Positions 37,156 to 46,843 are shown, numbered from the stretch's first letter. The stretch: 64,000 bases of DNA from Ornithinibacillus caprae (GCF_009728145.1 NZ_WOCA01000005.1:124001-188000), one strand, 5' to 3'. Notes: a model not told the origin generated them from the sequence alone. Numbers and translations: made by a program.

Positions 37156-37761
37156 TTATTTCACCTCCTCTCGATTTAGTCCATTAAATATCACTTCCAT
37201 TGCTTCATCAAATACGTGTGTAGGAACTTGTTTTTCTTCCCAAAACACCCAGCGCATGCCAATAAATTGACCTATTCCCATCAAACAATAGGCAACTGTT
37301 TCGGGATCAAGTGGCTTACATTCCCCATGATCGATCGCCTCTTCTATAGATTTGATAAATCCTTCCGAGATCTTTTCGTAATACCAACGATATAAGTTGA
37401 TGTCTACTAATACAGACTGTTGTACAATGCTATATAGATTTCGGTGGTTCATTACCCATTCAAAAAAGGCTAGATATCCAGCTCGTTGCTTTTCCTCAAA
37501 TGTTGATTTATCCTTCATTGCTAGCTTGATATGATGACGAAAGCTTGAACTTAATTGATAAATCAATTCATCATAAACGGCTTTCTTGGTAGGGAAGTAG
37601 TTGTAGTAAGTACCTTGAGCTACTCCTGCTCTTACTGTAATTTCTGCTACAGACGTTTCGAAGTATCCTTTTTCTCCAAAAATTTGTTCTGCAGTTTGTA
37701 GGATATTTTGTCTTGTTTTCATCCCCTTTGTAGTTAGTCCTTCCGTTTTCATTTCTGACAT
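37156..37761 (-). CDS. TetR-family transcriptional regulator
   Basis: A 201-residue repressor. The N-terminal helix-turn-helix is at residues 20-65: ILQTAEQIFGEKGYFETSVAEI, AGVAQGTYYNYFPTKKAVYDEL broken by usual positions. The C-terminal helical ligand domain (FEWVMNHRNLYSIVQQS) is of the fatty-acid-degradation regulator type. I choose the ATG at 37761 with GAGGTGA upstream. As first gene of the ligase-MaoC-KAS operon it probably autoregulates it, sensing an acyl-CoA; an inverted repeat lies in its promoter. Confidence 0.92.
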   Translation of the reverse strand: MSEMKTEGLTTKGMKTRQNILQTAEQIFGEKGYFETSVAEITVRAGVAQGTYYNYFPTKKAVYDELIYQLSSSFRHHIKLAMKDKSTFEEKQRAGYLAFFEWVMNHRNLYSIVQQSVLVDINLYRWYYEKISEGFIKSIEEAIDHGECKPLDPETVAYCLMGIGQFIGMRWVFWEEKQVPTHVFDEAMEVIFNGLNREEVK

Positions 37762-37784
37762 ATGACTCACCTCTCACTTTTTAT

Positions 37785-37813
37785 ATTATATAGAACTTTC
37801 TAAAAATTATCAA
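37785..37813 (-). promoter_or_regulatory. Sigma-A promoter of the tetR operon with operator-like repeat
   Basis: On the minus strand TTGATA, a 17-bp spacer and TATAAT. The spacer holds TAGAA-AG-TTCTA (37791-37802), an inverted repeat that a TetR dimer could occupy to block polymerase. It is immediately upstream of the TetR ribosome site. Confidence 0.75.
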
Positions 37814-37835
37814 CCATCACACTACACAAAAAGAG

Positions 37836-37866
37836 CAAAAAAATAAACCCTCAACTAATGAGGGCT
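37836..37866 (-). terminator. Terminator after the BTAD regulator
   Basis: On the minus strand CCCTCA and TGAGGG form a short stem just at the stop codon, followed by TTTATTTTTTT. Confidence 0.75.
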
Positions 37867-40800
37867 TATTCGTACGAATTCAATTCTTCTGATTCAATAA
37901 TTAAGTGATACATTTCTATGGTAGGTAACATAGGCTCAACACCCAACTCAGTATCCAATACATCACAACACTTTTCATACCATTTAATCGCTTGCGGGCG
38001 GTTGTTTAGCTGATAATAACTGTACATCAAAAGTCGGTAAGCCTCTTCCCATGTTTGATCAACTTCTAGGATTCGTTCACACCATTCAATACTTTTATTA
38101 TAATTCTGTAGCCTTATATTTACCTGTGCTAATTTTTCTGCTCCACGTAAAAAGATAAGTTGAAGTCGTTCTCTTTCTGTTAAACACCAATCCGAAAAAC
38201 GTAGGTCTTCCAAAAACTCACCTTGATACAAGCTTAATCCCTTTTCTAATATCTCCCCAGAACGCTTTGGATCTTTTTCCTCTAATCCGTGATTGATCCA
38301 TTGTTCAAAATTAACCATATCTAATTCAAACACCGAATCAGGATTTAACCCATAAGCACTTCCTTTTCGAATAATAAAGAAAGAGTCTTCTCGAGCTTTT
38401 CGCTTCGGCTCTAACACTTTTAGTAATGCGTTTAGAGAAACTTTAAAGTTTTTATTTGCTGTTGCCTCATCTAGATTCGGCCATAATATTTGGTAAATCT
38501 CTTCCTTTGCTAGTAATTTATTTCTATTTGTAATGAACAGCTCAAATAACTCCTTAGCCTTTCCGCGTTGCCAATCTTGCTTTTTAACTTTTTTATTGCC
38601 TACCCATACATTAAGGTGACCTAGTGTATGGACAACTAACGTATATCCTGGGTGATTTTTTAAATTTTCATCAAAGTTCAGTTCATACATAAACCTCGTT
38701 ATGATTTCCGATTCAACATCTAGCTTTTTAGCTTTTAAGAGCATTGGTGCGATATTTTGTAGATCAGATGGTCCAAATGTAGTTCGTCGCTTTACGAAAA
38801 AATCATATTCCTCTGTTTGTACCTCACGGAGGAATAATTCCATTTCCTTTGTAAACACAGCGTTATCCTCTTTTTCATGAGCAATATACGCTCTCCAAAA
38901 CGCGGTAACCATTATTCCATATCGGTCACCACACGCATCGAATTCCTCTCTTACTTCTTTGATCATTTTTATCGCTCTATCATAATGATGATTATAGATT
39001 TCCGTTATAATGATTCCTAGCTTAATAATGGCGCTCAACCATCTATCTTTTACCTTTTCTGTTTCTGATAACCCTTTCTTAGCTATTTCAATTGCACGTT
39101 CATATTCAAGCTGCTTGCCAAGAAGAATAGATAACCCCATATATGGTTCTGCTTTTCCTCTAGAAACATTTATTTTTTCCATAATCTCCAGTGCCGTGTC
39201 ATAGCACTGTTTCGCTAAATGAATATCATAATGATCAAGTAACTGAACGGCGTGCCCCATCCGCATCCAACCGCAGGCTTCGACAAACGGAGATTGGATA
39301 GATAGTCCCAACTGAATTCCATCGGAAGCAAGTTTTTTACTCTCTTCTGCATTCCCCATAAATGCTTGAATAATAGACAATAGGATCTCTGTTTCTCTAT
39401 GCGATTGTGGTAAATGCTCCATATCGTTCGTTGCGTTTTTTCGCAGTTCTAGTGTCTCTTTTGCTTTTGCTAGTTTTCCTGTACGAAGATAAATTCTAGC
39501 TTGAAGGTTCCCCTCTTCAATTGGTAGATTTAATGCTTTTGCTCTTTCAAACCATGCCTCAGCTTTTCCAGCCTGACCGAAATTTACGAGGTTTTCCGCC
39601 ATTAATTGATATAGCTTAGCCATCTCTTCTTTCGGTGCGGTTGCTTTTTCGCGCATACAAATGGCTTGCTTCACGAATCGTTCTGCCTGCTCTGGCTGAA
39701 TCGTATCTAAATATATTCGAGCTTTTCCTTCAAAAGCAAGTCCTATCAAATTATAATGTTCGTGATCGTATTCTGGAATCAGACTGATAATTCGTTCATA
39801 ATTTCGTTCTGCTCTTTCATACATAGATCGGTATCGTTCTATTTCTCCTTGATAAAAATATAGAACTGGATAAACCTGTTTCAGTTCGCCTGGTAATTCT
39901 ACTAGTAATTCATATAGGCTTTGAAGCCTTCCTGCACGAAGGAGAATCATACCGTATTCTTTTAAAATATTAGCTACTTTTTGATAGCTATTGATTTTCC
40001 GGTAGTGATACAAAGCAGATTCCAGATCCTGTTTTTTCTCAAAGTATTGCCCTGCTCTACGATGCAATGTATCATATTCCGATTTATATTTTTTCATTAA
40101 CTGGCTTTCTAGAAATGCCTTAAACAAAGCATGGTACCGATAAACATGCTCCTCTGCTTCTGAAACAAATAACCCCTGTTCTACAAGACCATGTAATAAT
40201 TCTTCTGAACCCTTAATTTGTAAAATTTGATCACATACATCCGGTACCAAAATATCTAACACACTAGATTGCATTAAAAATTGCTGTATAATTAATGATT
40301 GCTTTACCAAAACCTCCGATGCTAGGTAATCAAATAGATCATCAAGCGAATGGTAGCGATTTTGAAAAATTGAATCGATCGAAGTCATATCATTCATTTG
40401 CTGTGTGAGCATGTTAAAGGCAATTGCCCAGCCCTCTGTTAATTGATATATTTTGGATAAGTCCTCAGCCGTCGTGGAGATCTGCAAAACTTCCCCTAAA
40501 ATGTAATCCATCTCAACTGCAGATAGGGTTAGATCATCTTGGGTAACCTCAAGCAAATCACCTTTTATTTTATAAGTAGGAAGAACATCCCATTTTGGTT
40601 TATTTCTACTAGAAATCACAAGATGTAAATTGGCAGGCATATGTTCAAGTACAAATAAGACCCATTTTTCAATTTCATGTGAGTTCATTACATAATGAAA
40701 ATCATCTAGTATTACTATAACTTCATTTTTAAGATCTAGTATTTCATTAATAAACGTAGATGCCAATCGATAGATTTGCTCTGTATCCATAAAGTTCCCT

Positions 40801-41114
40801 AATGCATCTAGCTCTTTTTGGAGAACACCTCCAAATACCGGATACTTCACTTTAATCGAGTGTGTTAATTTCGTTAAGAAAGGCAGAATATCATCGTCAT
40901 TTTGGGATATTGAATACCAACACATTTCCAAATTACTGTCATACTCAAACAGAGAAAGTGCGGTACTTTTTCCATAGCCAGCACCAGCATATAATAGAGT
41001 TAGTGTATAATTTGGAGCAGAACTAAGCTTCTTTTGTAACTGACTACGCCTTACAAAGCTCTCTCTAATAGGATGTGGTCGATACTGGCTATAAACAATT
41101 GGTATATCCCGCAT
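37866..41114 (-). CDS. STAND ATPase / BTAD (SARP-type) transcriptional activator
   Basis: A 1082-residue regulator. The N-terminus resembles MalT: Walker A LYAGAGYGKSTAL near residue 45, Walker B VIVILDDFHYV near 135. A long TPR-like helical middle (about residues 350-820) follows. The C-terminus does not have a LuxR helix-turn-helix; instead an OmpR-type winged helix (LFITNRNKLLAKEEIYQILWP, NFKVSLNALLKVLEP) is followed by a BTAD domain (LYQGEFLEDL, WEEAYRLLMYSYYQLNNRPQA), as in SARP/AfsR activators. TPRs would sense an inducer and ATP drives activation. The ATG at 41114 has GGGGTG 6 bp upstream. Confidence 0.9.
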   Translation of the reverse strand: MRDIPIVYSQYRPHPIRESFVRRSQLQKKLSSAPNYTLTLLYAGAGYGKSTALSLFEYDSNLEMCWYSISQNDDDILPFLTKLTHSIKVKYPVFGGVLQKELDALGNFMDTEQIYRLASTFINEILDLKNEVIVILDDFHYVMNSHEIEKWVLFVLEHMPANLHLVISSRNKPKWDVLPTYKIKGDLLEVTQDDLTLSAVEMDYILGEVLQISTTAEDLSKIYQLTEGWAIAFNMLTQQMNDMTSIDSIFQNRYHSLDDLFDYLASEVLVKQSLIIQQFLMQSSVLDILVPDVCDQILQIKGSEELLHGLVEQGLFVSEAEEHVYRYHALFKAFLESQLMKKYKSEYDTLHRRAGQYFEKKQDLESALYHYRKINSYQKVANILKEYGMILLRAGRLQSLYELLVELPGELKQVYPVLYFYQGEIERYRSMYERAERNYERIISLIPEYDHEHYNLIGLAFEGKARIYLDTIQPEQAERFVKQAICMREKATAPKEEMAKLYQLMAENLVNFGQAGKAEAWFERAKALNLPIEEGNLQARIYLRTGKLAKAKETLELRKNATNDMEHLPQSHRETEILLSIIQAFMGNAEESKKLASDGIQLGLSIQSPFVEACGWMRMGHAVQLLDHYDIHLAKQCYDTALEIMEKINVSRGKAEPYMGLSILLGKQLEYERAIEIAKKGLSETEKVKDRWLSAIIKLGIIITEIYNHHYDRAIKMIKEVREEFDACGDRYGIMVTAFWRAYIAHEKEDNAVFTKEMELFLREVQTEEYDFFVKRRTTFGPSDLQNIAPMLLKAKKLDVESEIITRFMYELNFDENLKNHPGYTLVVHTLGHLNVWVGNKKVKKQDWQRGKAKELFELFITNRNKLLAKEEIYQILWPNLDEATANKNFKVSLNALLKVLEPKRKAREDSFFIIRKGSAYGLNPDSVFELDMVNFEQWINHGLEEKDPKRSGEILEKGLSLYQGEFLEDLRFSDWCLTERERLQLIFLRGAEKLAQVNIRLQNYNKSIEWCERILEVDQTWEEAYRLLMYSYYQLNNRPQAIKWYEKCCDVLDTELGVEPMLPTIEMYHLIIESEELNSYE

Positions 41115-41370
41115 AAATGACACCCCTTTCAATAATCTTAATCTTCTATCATTTTAACACAGGATTAAGCTCATGTACGGAATTCGTTTTCACTATTTTA
41201 GAAAACACAGCTTATGTCCAACATTTATGGCAGAAGCCTTCGTTTCGCTTACGCAAAATAAAGAGCTAATTCTTTCTTATCTGTTAAAAAATATGATATA
41301 GTTTTTTAAATATATATTCTTATTTTTATAAGTTTATGAAACTGAGGAACAAGCAATCGGAGGGAACAAT

Positions 41371-41895
41371 TTGACTATGAATCAGAAAGCAACATTTGCT
41401 GGTGGATGTTTTTGGTGTATGGTAAAACCATTTGATCAGTGGGATGGTGTTCATCGTGTTATATCCGGGTACACTGGAGGACATCTTGAAAATCCTACGT
41501 ATGAAGACGTGAAAAGTGGTACTTCTGGTCATTATGAGGCTGTTGAAATAACCTATGATCCGAATATTATCTCTTATGATGAAATATTAAAACTCTATTG
41601 GCAACAAATTGACCCTACAGACGACGGTGGGCAATTTCATGATCGTGGAGATCAATATCGAACAGCTATTTTTTACCACAATGACGAGCAAAAAGAATGT
41701 GCTGAAGCATCTAAACAAGCATTGACTGAAAGCGGCAAATTTATGAAGCCTATCGTAACACAAATTTTACCTGCAGCTAGATTCTATCCTGCAGAGGATT
41801 ATCACCAAGACTTTTATAAGAAAAACGAAGATGAATATAAAGAAGATCGTGCCAAATCTGGCCGTGATGAGTTTATAAACGAAAACTGGAAGTAA
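41371..41895 (+). CDS. msrA: Peptide-methionine (S)-S-oxide reductase MsrA
   Basis: A 174-residue enzyme reducing methionine-S-sulfoxide in proteins with thioredoxin. The catalytic motif GGCFWC has Cys13 as nucleophile; [27 protein letters not shown] and QYRTAIFYH are further hallmarks. It starts at TTG (41371), 6 bp after GGAGGG; an ATG two codons on is less well spaced. No msrB follows. Divergent from the BTAD regulator and ended by a terminator, it is a stand-alone gene. Confidence 0.95.
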   Translation: MTMNQKATFAGGCFWCMVKPFDQWDGVHRVISGYTGGHLENPTYEDVKSGTSGHYEAVEITYDPNIISYDEILKLYWQQIDPTDDGGQFHDRGDQYRTAIFYHNDEQKECAEASKQALTESGKFMKPIVTQILPAARFYPAEDYHQDFYKKNEDEYKEDRAKSGRDEFINENWK

Positions 41896-41902
41896 CTATG
41901 TA

Positions 41903-41930
41903 AAGCAGTCTCAATTAGGGACTGCTTTTT
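41903..41930 (+). terminator. Terminator after msrA
   Basis: AAGCAGTCTC, a 5-nt loop, GGGACTGCTT and then a T-run (41926-41930, continuing TTTTTG), 8 bp past the stop codon. Confidence 0.9.
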
Positions 41931-42093
41931 GTGTATGAATGGTTATCGACTCCCCCTGCATTTCTCTCTACAACTAAAGTGTTCCTACTACCAATTGTGT
42001 CTGTCTTAACAAACAAAACCCTGTCCCTTTCCGATTATCCAGTAAAGTAGTATAATTGCTCTTACAGTATTATACAGATTAGGAGCGGACATC

Positions 42094-43263
42094 TTGTCAA
42101 ACACGGAATCTACCATACCTTTAAAAATGCTTTTATTTAGCTTTCATGCTACAAATACAATTATACTTAGCTTCTTACCCCTCTATTTACAATATAAAGG
42201 GTTAAGTGGAACGGAAATTGGCTATGTCCTTGCCATTGGACCTCTGGCTACTATTTTTGCCCAACCGTTTTGGGGATATTTAAGTGATAAATATAAAACC
42301 ATAAAACGAATTTTAGTTATATGTATTATTGGGTTACTAATCTTTAGTGTTCTATTCTTCCAAATGAATACGTTATTTACTATTCTATTAATGGGAGCTG
42401 TTTTTTACTTTTTTGTGACTCCAATTGGGGCACTTGGAGATAGTTTGGCACAACGCCGTGCAAGTGAATTAGGTACATCATTCGGAACAATCCGTACATG
42501 GGGGTCAATTGGTTTTGCTACCTCTTCTCTAGTTATTGGGTCTATTCTAAATAATGTCGGTGTGCAATATATGATTTGGCCATATTTGTTTTTTGGTTTC
42601 ATTGCATTACTTGTTGCGATTCGTTTAAAAGATGTAAACGTGGAGTCTGATCCTGTTAAATTTAAGGATGTTGAGAAATTAATTAAAAATAAACCGTTTG
42701 TCATTTTCTTATTTTTAATATTATTTATTACAATTGGCCATCGTGCAAATGATAGTTTTATTGGATTATATGTTGAACAGCTTGGTGGTAATGAAGCTTT
42801 GGTTGGTCTAGCATGGTTTGTTGGTGTTGCAAGTGAAGCGGCTGTATTCTTTTTTGCTGGCTACTGGTTTAAAAAATTCCATCCATTAGTATTTGTCATT
42901 ATTGCCGGTATTCTTTATAGCTTGCGTTGGTTTATGTACGCTGTTGCAGATGATCCATCATTTGTAATTGCCCTTCAATTTTTGCACGGATTAACCTTTG
43001 GGATATTTTATTTAGCAGCATTTGATTATGTTTCACGTCTTATTCCAAAATTACTGCAATCTACTGGTCATCTTGTATTCTTTTCCGTATTCTTTGGGGT
43101 CTCAGGTATTATCGGTTCGTTGATGGGAGGAGCTCTAATTGATTCCTTTGGTGGAGGAACATTATACACCATCATGGGTGGTTTAGCTATAGTAGGAACG
43201 ATCTTTATGACGCTCTATCATGTACTTCCATTTGGTAAAACAGTTGCACAAGAGAGCCAATAA
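42094..43263 (+). CDS. MFS transporter of the MFS_1-like (phenylpropionate/nucleoside permease) type
   Basis: A 389-residue 12-helix major facilitator. N-terminal SFHATNTIILSFLPLYLQYKG, followed by IFAQPFWGYLSDKYKTIKR, and the FGTIRTWGSIGFATSS stretch are typical of the HcaT/YwbF-like subfamily (MFS_1_like), distinct from drug antiporters. The name comes from E. coli HcaT; actual substrate is unknown. Start TTG at 42094 has AGGAGC 7 bp upstream. A -10-like TATAAT lies at about 42049. It is followed by a terminator at 43311. Confidence 0.85.
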   Translation: MSNTESTIPLKMLLFSFHATNTIILSFLPLYLQYKGLSGTEIGYVLAIGPLATIFAQPFWGYLSDKYKTIKRILVICIIGLLIFSVLFFQMNTLFTILLMGAVFYFFVTPIGALGDSLAQRRASELGTSFGTIRTWGSIGFATSSLVIGSILNNVGVQYMIWPYLFFGFIALLVAIRLKDVNVESDPVKFKDVEKLIKNKPFVIFLFLILFITIGHRANDSFIGLYVEQLGGNEALVGLAWFVGVASEAAVFFFAGYWFKKFHPLVFVIIAGILYSLRWFMYAVADDPSFVIALQFLHGLTFGIFYLAAFDYVSRLIPKLLQSTGHLVFFSVFFGVSGIIGSLMGGALIDSFGGGTLYTIMGGLAIVGTIFMTLYHVLPFGKTVAQESQ

Positions 43264-43310
43264 TTTCGATATAAAACGGAGTGCAATCTAGTTATAGTAC
43301 AAAATCTTCA

Positions 43311-43341
43311 GTGTGAAATCATAATGGTTTCGCACCTTTTT
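43311..43341 (+). terminator. Terminator after the MFS gene
   Basis: GTGTGAAA and TTTCGCAC pair (one G-U) around a 9-nt loop and are followed by CTTTTT. Confidence 0.75.
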
Positions 43342-43355
43342 AATGGTTATCAAAC

Positions 43356-43394
43356 TTTAAAAGAACACAAAGGGAGATACTCCCGATGTGTTCT
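43356..43394 (-). terminator. Terminator after pbuG
   Basis: On the minus strand AGAACAC...GTGTTCT encloses GGGAG/CTCCC, followed by TTTTAAAG. It lies about 54 bp past the pbuG stop. Confidence 0.6.
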
Positions 43395-43447
43395 GCTAAT
43401 TCCATTCAAAATTCATATTAAAATTATAAATTGCCTTTTCTTTTTTT

Positions 43448-44740
43448 CTAATTTAAGAACACGAAATACAGTACAAAGACTATGAACAATCCATACATTA
43501 TTGGATGAATCTCTTTCGCACGACCTTTAATTACCATTGTTATCGGATAGAAAATAAATCCAAGTGCAATACCTGTAGCAATACTATACGTTAGTGGCAT
43601 CATAATAATGGTTAAAAATGCAGGTACCGCAGTTTCGAATTGATCCCATTCAATATCCTTTAAAGCTGAAGCCATTAATACACCAACGATAATTAGAGCA
43701 GGTGCTGTTACTTCAGATGTTACTACACTTAATAGTGGGGAGAAGAATAATGCTAACAAGAAAAATCCTGCTGTAACCACTGCTGTGAAACCAGATCGAC
43801 CACCTACTCCTACACCTGCTGTAGACTCTACATAGGAAGTAGTCGTTGATGTACCAACTGTCGCTCCAACAACCGTTGCAGCTGAATCAGCAAACAATGC
43901 CTTTCCAGCACGAGGTAACTTATTATCCTTTACCAATCCTGCTTGCGATGCAACCGCTACTAATGTTCCAGCAGTATCAAAAAAGTCCACGAATAAGAAT
44001 GTTAAAATGACAACAAGCATTTCTAATGTGAAGATATCACCAAAGTGTAAAAATGCTTGACCAAATGTAGGAGCTACACTTGGAACACTACCAACGATTC
44101 CGTTTAACTCCGTAAGTCCAAAAATAATACCAGCTAATGTTGTTAAAATCATTCCATAGAAAATACCAGCTTTTACACCAAACGTTAATAAAATGACCGA
44201 TGTTACTAATCCAAAAACAGCAAGTAATACGGTAGGTGAAGTTAAATCACCTAAAACAACTAAAGTAGCCTCATCTCCAACAACAATTCCAGCACTTTGT
44301 AACCCTACAAATGCGATGAATAGGCCAATACCAGCTCCAACTGCCTTTTTCAAGTTTGCTGGGATAGCATTAATTATTTTTTCGCGAATTCCTGATAAGG
44401 TTAAAACAATAAATATAAGACCTGAAGCTAATACACCAGCTAAAGCTGTTTCCCAAGGAATGCCGTAACCTATAACAACTGTAAATGCAAAGAATGCATT
44501 TAATCCCATTCCTGGTGCAAGGGCGATCGGATACTTCGCAATAATTCCCATAAATAATGAACCAACTGCAGCAGCAATAGCTGTAGCAGTAAATACGGCA
44601 CCTTGATCCATACCTGTTGCACTTAGTAAATCTGCATTAACAAAAAGAATATATGCCATTGCTAAGAATGTTGTTAAGCCAGCCATAAACTCTTTGCGAT
44701 AATTTGTACCTAATTCCTCAAACTGAAAATACTTTTTCAC
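43448..44740 (-). CDS. pbuG: Guanine/hypoxanthine permease PbuG (NCS2/AzgA family)
   Basis: A 430-residue purine importer with about 12-13 membrane segments. Markers of the AzgA branch are N-terminal FQFEELGTNYRKEFMAGLTTFLAMAYI (split), ALAPGMGLNAFFAFTVV, the FVDFFDTAGTLVAVASQAGL stretch and GTSTTTSYVESTAGVGVGGRSG. It imports guanine and hypoxanthine by proton symport in B. subtilis. It starts at GTG (44740), 9 bp after GGAGG. It has a guanine riboswitch and a PurR box, so import falls when guanine is abundant. Confidence 0.93.
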   Translation of the reverse strand: MKKYFQFEELGTNYRKEFMAGLTTFLAMAYILFVNADLLSATGMDQGAVFTATAIAAAVGSLFMGIIAKYPIALAPGMGLNAFFAFTVVIGYGIPWETALAGVLASGLIFIVLTLSGIREKIINAIPANLKKAVGAGIGLFIAFVGLQSAGIVVGDEATLVVLGDLTSPTVLLAVFGLVTSVILLTFGVKAGIFYGMILTTLAGIIFGLTELNGIVGSVPSVAPTFGQAFLHFGDIFTLEMLVVILTFLFVDFFDTAGTLVAVASQAGLVKDNKLPRAGKALFADSAATVVGATVGTSTTTSYVESTAGVGVGGRSGFTAVVTAGFFLLALFFSPLLSVVTSEVTAPALIIVGVLMASALKDIEWDQFETAVPAFLTIIMMPLTYSIATGIALGFIFYPITMVIKGRAKEIHPIMYGLFIVFVLYFVFLN

Positions 44741-44776
44741 GTTTGCTTCCTCCTTGTTTTACTATCTTAATTTACA

Positions 44777-44811
44777 AATAAAAATAGCACCCTTGATTCC
44801 CAAGAGTGCTA
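44777..44811 (-). terminator. Riboswitch terminator of pbuG
   Basis: On the minus strand TAGCACTCTTGG pairs with CAAGGGTGCTA around GAAT, followed by TTTTTATTT; it stands 37 bp before the pbuG start codon. Confidence 0.9.
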
Positions 44812-44893
44812 CCATAACTATGCAAGACAAAATAATGACTGCAGAATATCTAAATTTCGTGACAATAGACCATCTACTTCTCATTACTAAATC

Positions 44894-44960
44894 CGCGTAG
44901 TCAGACCATTTACGGTAGTCTGGTAGAAACTTTGGGCCATATCCCCTAAATTATACGCAT
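44894..44960 (-). ncRNA. Guanine riboswitch aptamer (pbuG leader)
   Basis: The minus strand shows TATAATTTAGGGGATATGGC split over P1/J1-2, then AGTTTCTACC, the loop pair CAGAC...GTCTG (P3), CCGTAAAT and CTGACTACG. P1 pairs GCGTA with TACGC, so the usual GACTATG reads GACTACG. C in GACU marks guanine specificity. It is followed by a terminator about 80 nt downstream. Confidence 0.95.
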
Positions 44961-44993
44961 ATAATATAAACTTTCTAAATGATTTCTAATCCA

Positions 44994-45022
44994 ATAATAC
45001 TAGTTTAATAGATGGATGTCAA
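44994..45022 (-). promoter_or_regulatory. pbuG: Sigma-A promoter of pbuG
   Basis: On the minus strand a perfect TTGACA, a 17-bp spacer and TATTAT. Transcription would start about 20-30 bp before the aptamer. Confidence 0.88.
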
Positions 45023-45024
45023 CA

Positions 45025-45037
45025 AAAACCGAACGTT
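45025..45037 (+). promoter_or_regulatory. PurR box at pbuG
   Basis: AAAACCGAACGTT matches the PurBox consensus AWWWCCGAACWWT at all but one position and abuts the -35 box. A second inverted box is not obvious, so control may be weaker than at purE. Confidence 0.65.
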
Positions 45038-45066
45038 TTTGTTTAATATGATATAATTATTCGCTT

Positions 45067-46602
45067 TTACTCCCACTCAATCGTTGCTGGTGGCTTACTT
45101 GTAATATCATAAACCACACGATTGATATGCTGTACATCATTTACAATACGAGTCGATACTTTCTCAAGTACATCCCAAGGGATCCGCGCCCAATCGGATG
45201 TCATTCCATCAATAGATGTTACTGCCCGAATACCAATTGTGTATTCATACGTACGGGCATCTCCCATTACTCCTACACTTCGAATATTCGGAAGGACCGT
45301 AAAGTATTGCCAAATGTCACGATCTAGACCAGCAGCTACAATTTCCTCACGCAAAATGGCATCTGATTCACGAACTATTTCTAGTTTTTCTTCTGTAACT
45401 TCACCAAGGACACGAATTGCTAACCCTGGCCCTGGGAATGGTTGGCGCCAAACAATTCGTTCAGGCAATCCAAGCTGGGTACCTAGTTCACGAACCTCAT
45501 CCTTAAATAGCGTATTTAATGGTTCAATTAATTCAAACTGCATATCCTCAGGTAGACCACCAACATTATGGTGTGACTTAATGGTTTGAGCAGTTTCTGT
45601 CCCACTTTCAATAATATCGGTATAAAGAGTTCCTTGAGCAAGAAAATCGATATCTTTTAATTTTGATGCTTCGTCATCAAACACGTAAATAAACTCATTA
45701 CCGATAATTTTACGTTTCTTCTCTGGATCATCTACACCTTGTAGCTTCGATAAAAATCGATTTGCTGCGTCAACTTTGATAATGTTCATATTAAAGTCAT
45801 CAGCAAAAATCTTCATTACATCATCAGCTTCATTCTTTCGGAGTAATCCATGATCAACAAAGATACAAGTCAATTGATCACCGATTGCTTTATGAATTAG
45901 TGCAGCTACAACCGACGAATCTACTCCACCACTTAAAGCACATAGAACTTTGCGATCGCCAACTTTAGCCTGAATTTTTTCTACTTCCATTTCGATAAAG
46001 TTTTCAATTGTCCAGTCACCTGTACATCCACTAACATTAAATACAAATTGCTTTAATAAGTGATTTCCATATTCAGAATGGCGTACTTCTGGATGAAATT
46101 GTACACCATACATTTGTTTATCTGTACTACTAATTGCTGCTATTGGAGTTGAAGGGCTTGTTGCATCTGTTTGGAATCCATTTGGTGCTTCAACCACTTT
46201 ATCCCCATGACTCATCCAAACGGTTTGGCTTTTCGGAGAACCGTTAAATAAAATCGGTTCCTCTTGTAGGTTAATCATCGCTTTTCCATACTCACGATTT
46301 TTTGCCTTTTCTACTTTTCCACCAAAATGCAATGCCATTAATTGCATACCATAGCAGATCCCCAAAACTGGAATACCTAAGTTGAAAATCTCCTCATCTG
46401 GGCGAAAACTATTCTCATCATATACACTATGTGGACCACCAGATAATATGATCCCCTTTGGGTTCATTTGTTTTATCTCATCAATTGATATTTTATGAGA
46501 ATGTAATTCACTATAAACGCCAAATTCACGAATACGTCTAGTAATCAATTGGTTGTACTGACTGCCAAAGTCTAATACTAAAATCATTTCGTTGTTGTTC
46601 AT
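45067..46602 (-). CDS. guaA: GMP synthase (glutamine-hydrolysing) GuaA
   Basis: A 511-residue two-domain enzyme converting XMP to GMP. The N-terminal class I glutaminase has the nucleophile in GICYGMQLM and His-Glu in [12 protein letters not shown]; the ATP-pyrophosphatase domain begins with [10 protein letters not shown]; the C-terminal dimer domain has [12 protein letters not shown] and ends in KPPATIEWE. Length is normal. The ATG at 46602 has AGGAGCG 5 bp upstream. It has its own promoter and guanine riboswitch, so its expression falls when guanine is available. Confidence 0.98.
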   Translation of the reverse strand: MNNNEMILVLDFGSQYNQLITRRIREFGVYSELHSHKISIDEIKQMNPKGIILSGGPHSVYDENSFRPDEEIFNLGIPVLGICYGMQLMALHFGGKVEKAKNREYGKAMINLQEEPILFNGSPKSQTVWMSHGDKVVEAPNGFQTDATSPSTPIAAISSTDKQMYGVQFHPEVRHSEYGNHLLKQFVFNVSGCTGDWTIENFIEMEVEKIQAKVGDRKVLCALSGGVDSSVVAALIHKAIGDQLTCIFVDHGLLRKNEADDVMKIFADDFNMNIIKVDAANRFLSKLQGVDDPEKKRKIIGNEFIYVFDDEASKLKDIDFLAQGTLYTDIIESGTETAQTIKSHHNVGGLPEDMQFELIEPLNTLFKDEVRELGTQLGLPERIVWRQPFPGPGLAIRVLGEVTEEKLEIVRESDAILREEIVAAGLDRDIWQYFTVLPNIRSVGVMGDARTYEYTIGIRAVTSIDGMTSDWARIPWDVLEKVSTRIVNDVQHINRVVYDITSKPPATIEWE

Positions 46603-46760
46603 GGTTACGCTCCTATCTAGTTATATTTAAAAAGGCTCTTTTCGAATAGCATGTTGCTATTGATATAAAATGTGCGTATCGTTAAAATCTATCCCTAGCT
46701 ACTGCGCATTCTATAGCAATTACTCCCTAAGAACCATTGAAAACAGCCTATAAAATAAAT

Positions 46761-46820
46761 GAAAAACCTGAATTTTAGCCCTTTCGTATACCAACTACAA
46801 AAAGGCAGAAATCCAGGTTT
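46761..46820 (-). terminator. Riboswitch terminator of guaA
   Basis: On the minus strand AACCTGGATTT pairs with AAATTCAGGTT, with an inner GCCTTT/AAAGGGC stem, followed by TTTTTC. The inner 5' arm CTGCCTTT can alternatively pair with GAAGGCGG at the aptamer 3' end, an antiterminator exclusive with P1. Confidence 0.85.
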
Positions 46821-46843
46821 CACAACAAAATCAAAGATATTCC

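Noticed and set aside
25134-41114. Polyhydroxyalkanoate synthesis locus
   Set aside because: MaoC and FabG-like genes fit, but there is no phaC/phaR synthase or phasin, and the alpha/beta hydrolase has a Ser nucleophile (GWSLGG), not the Cys of PHA synthase.
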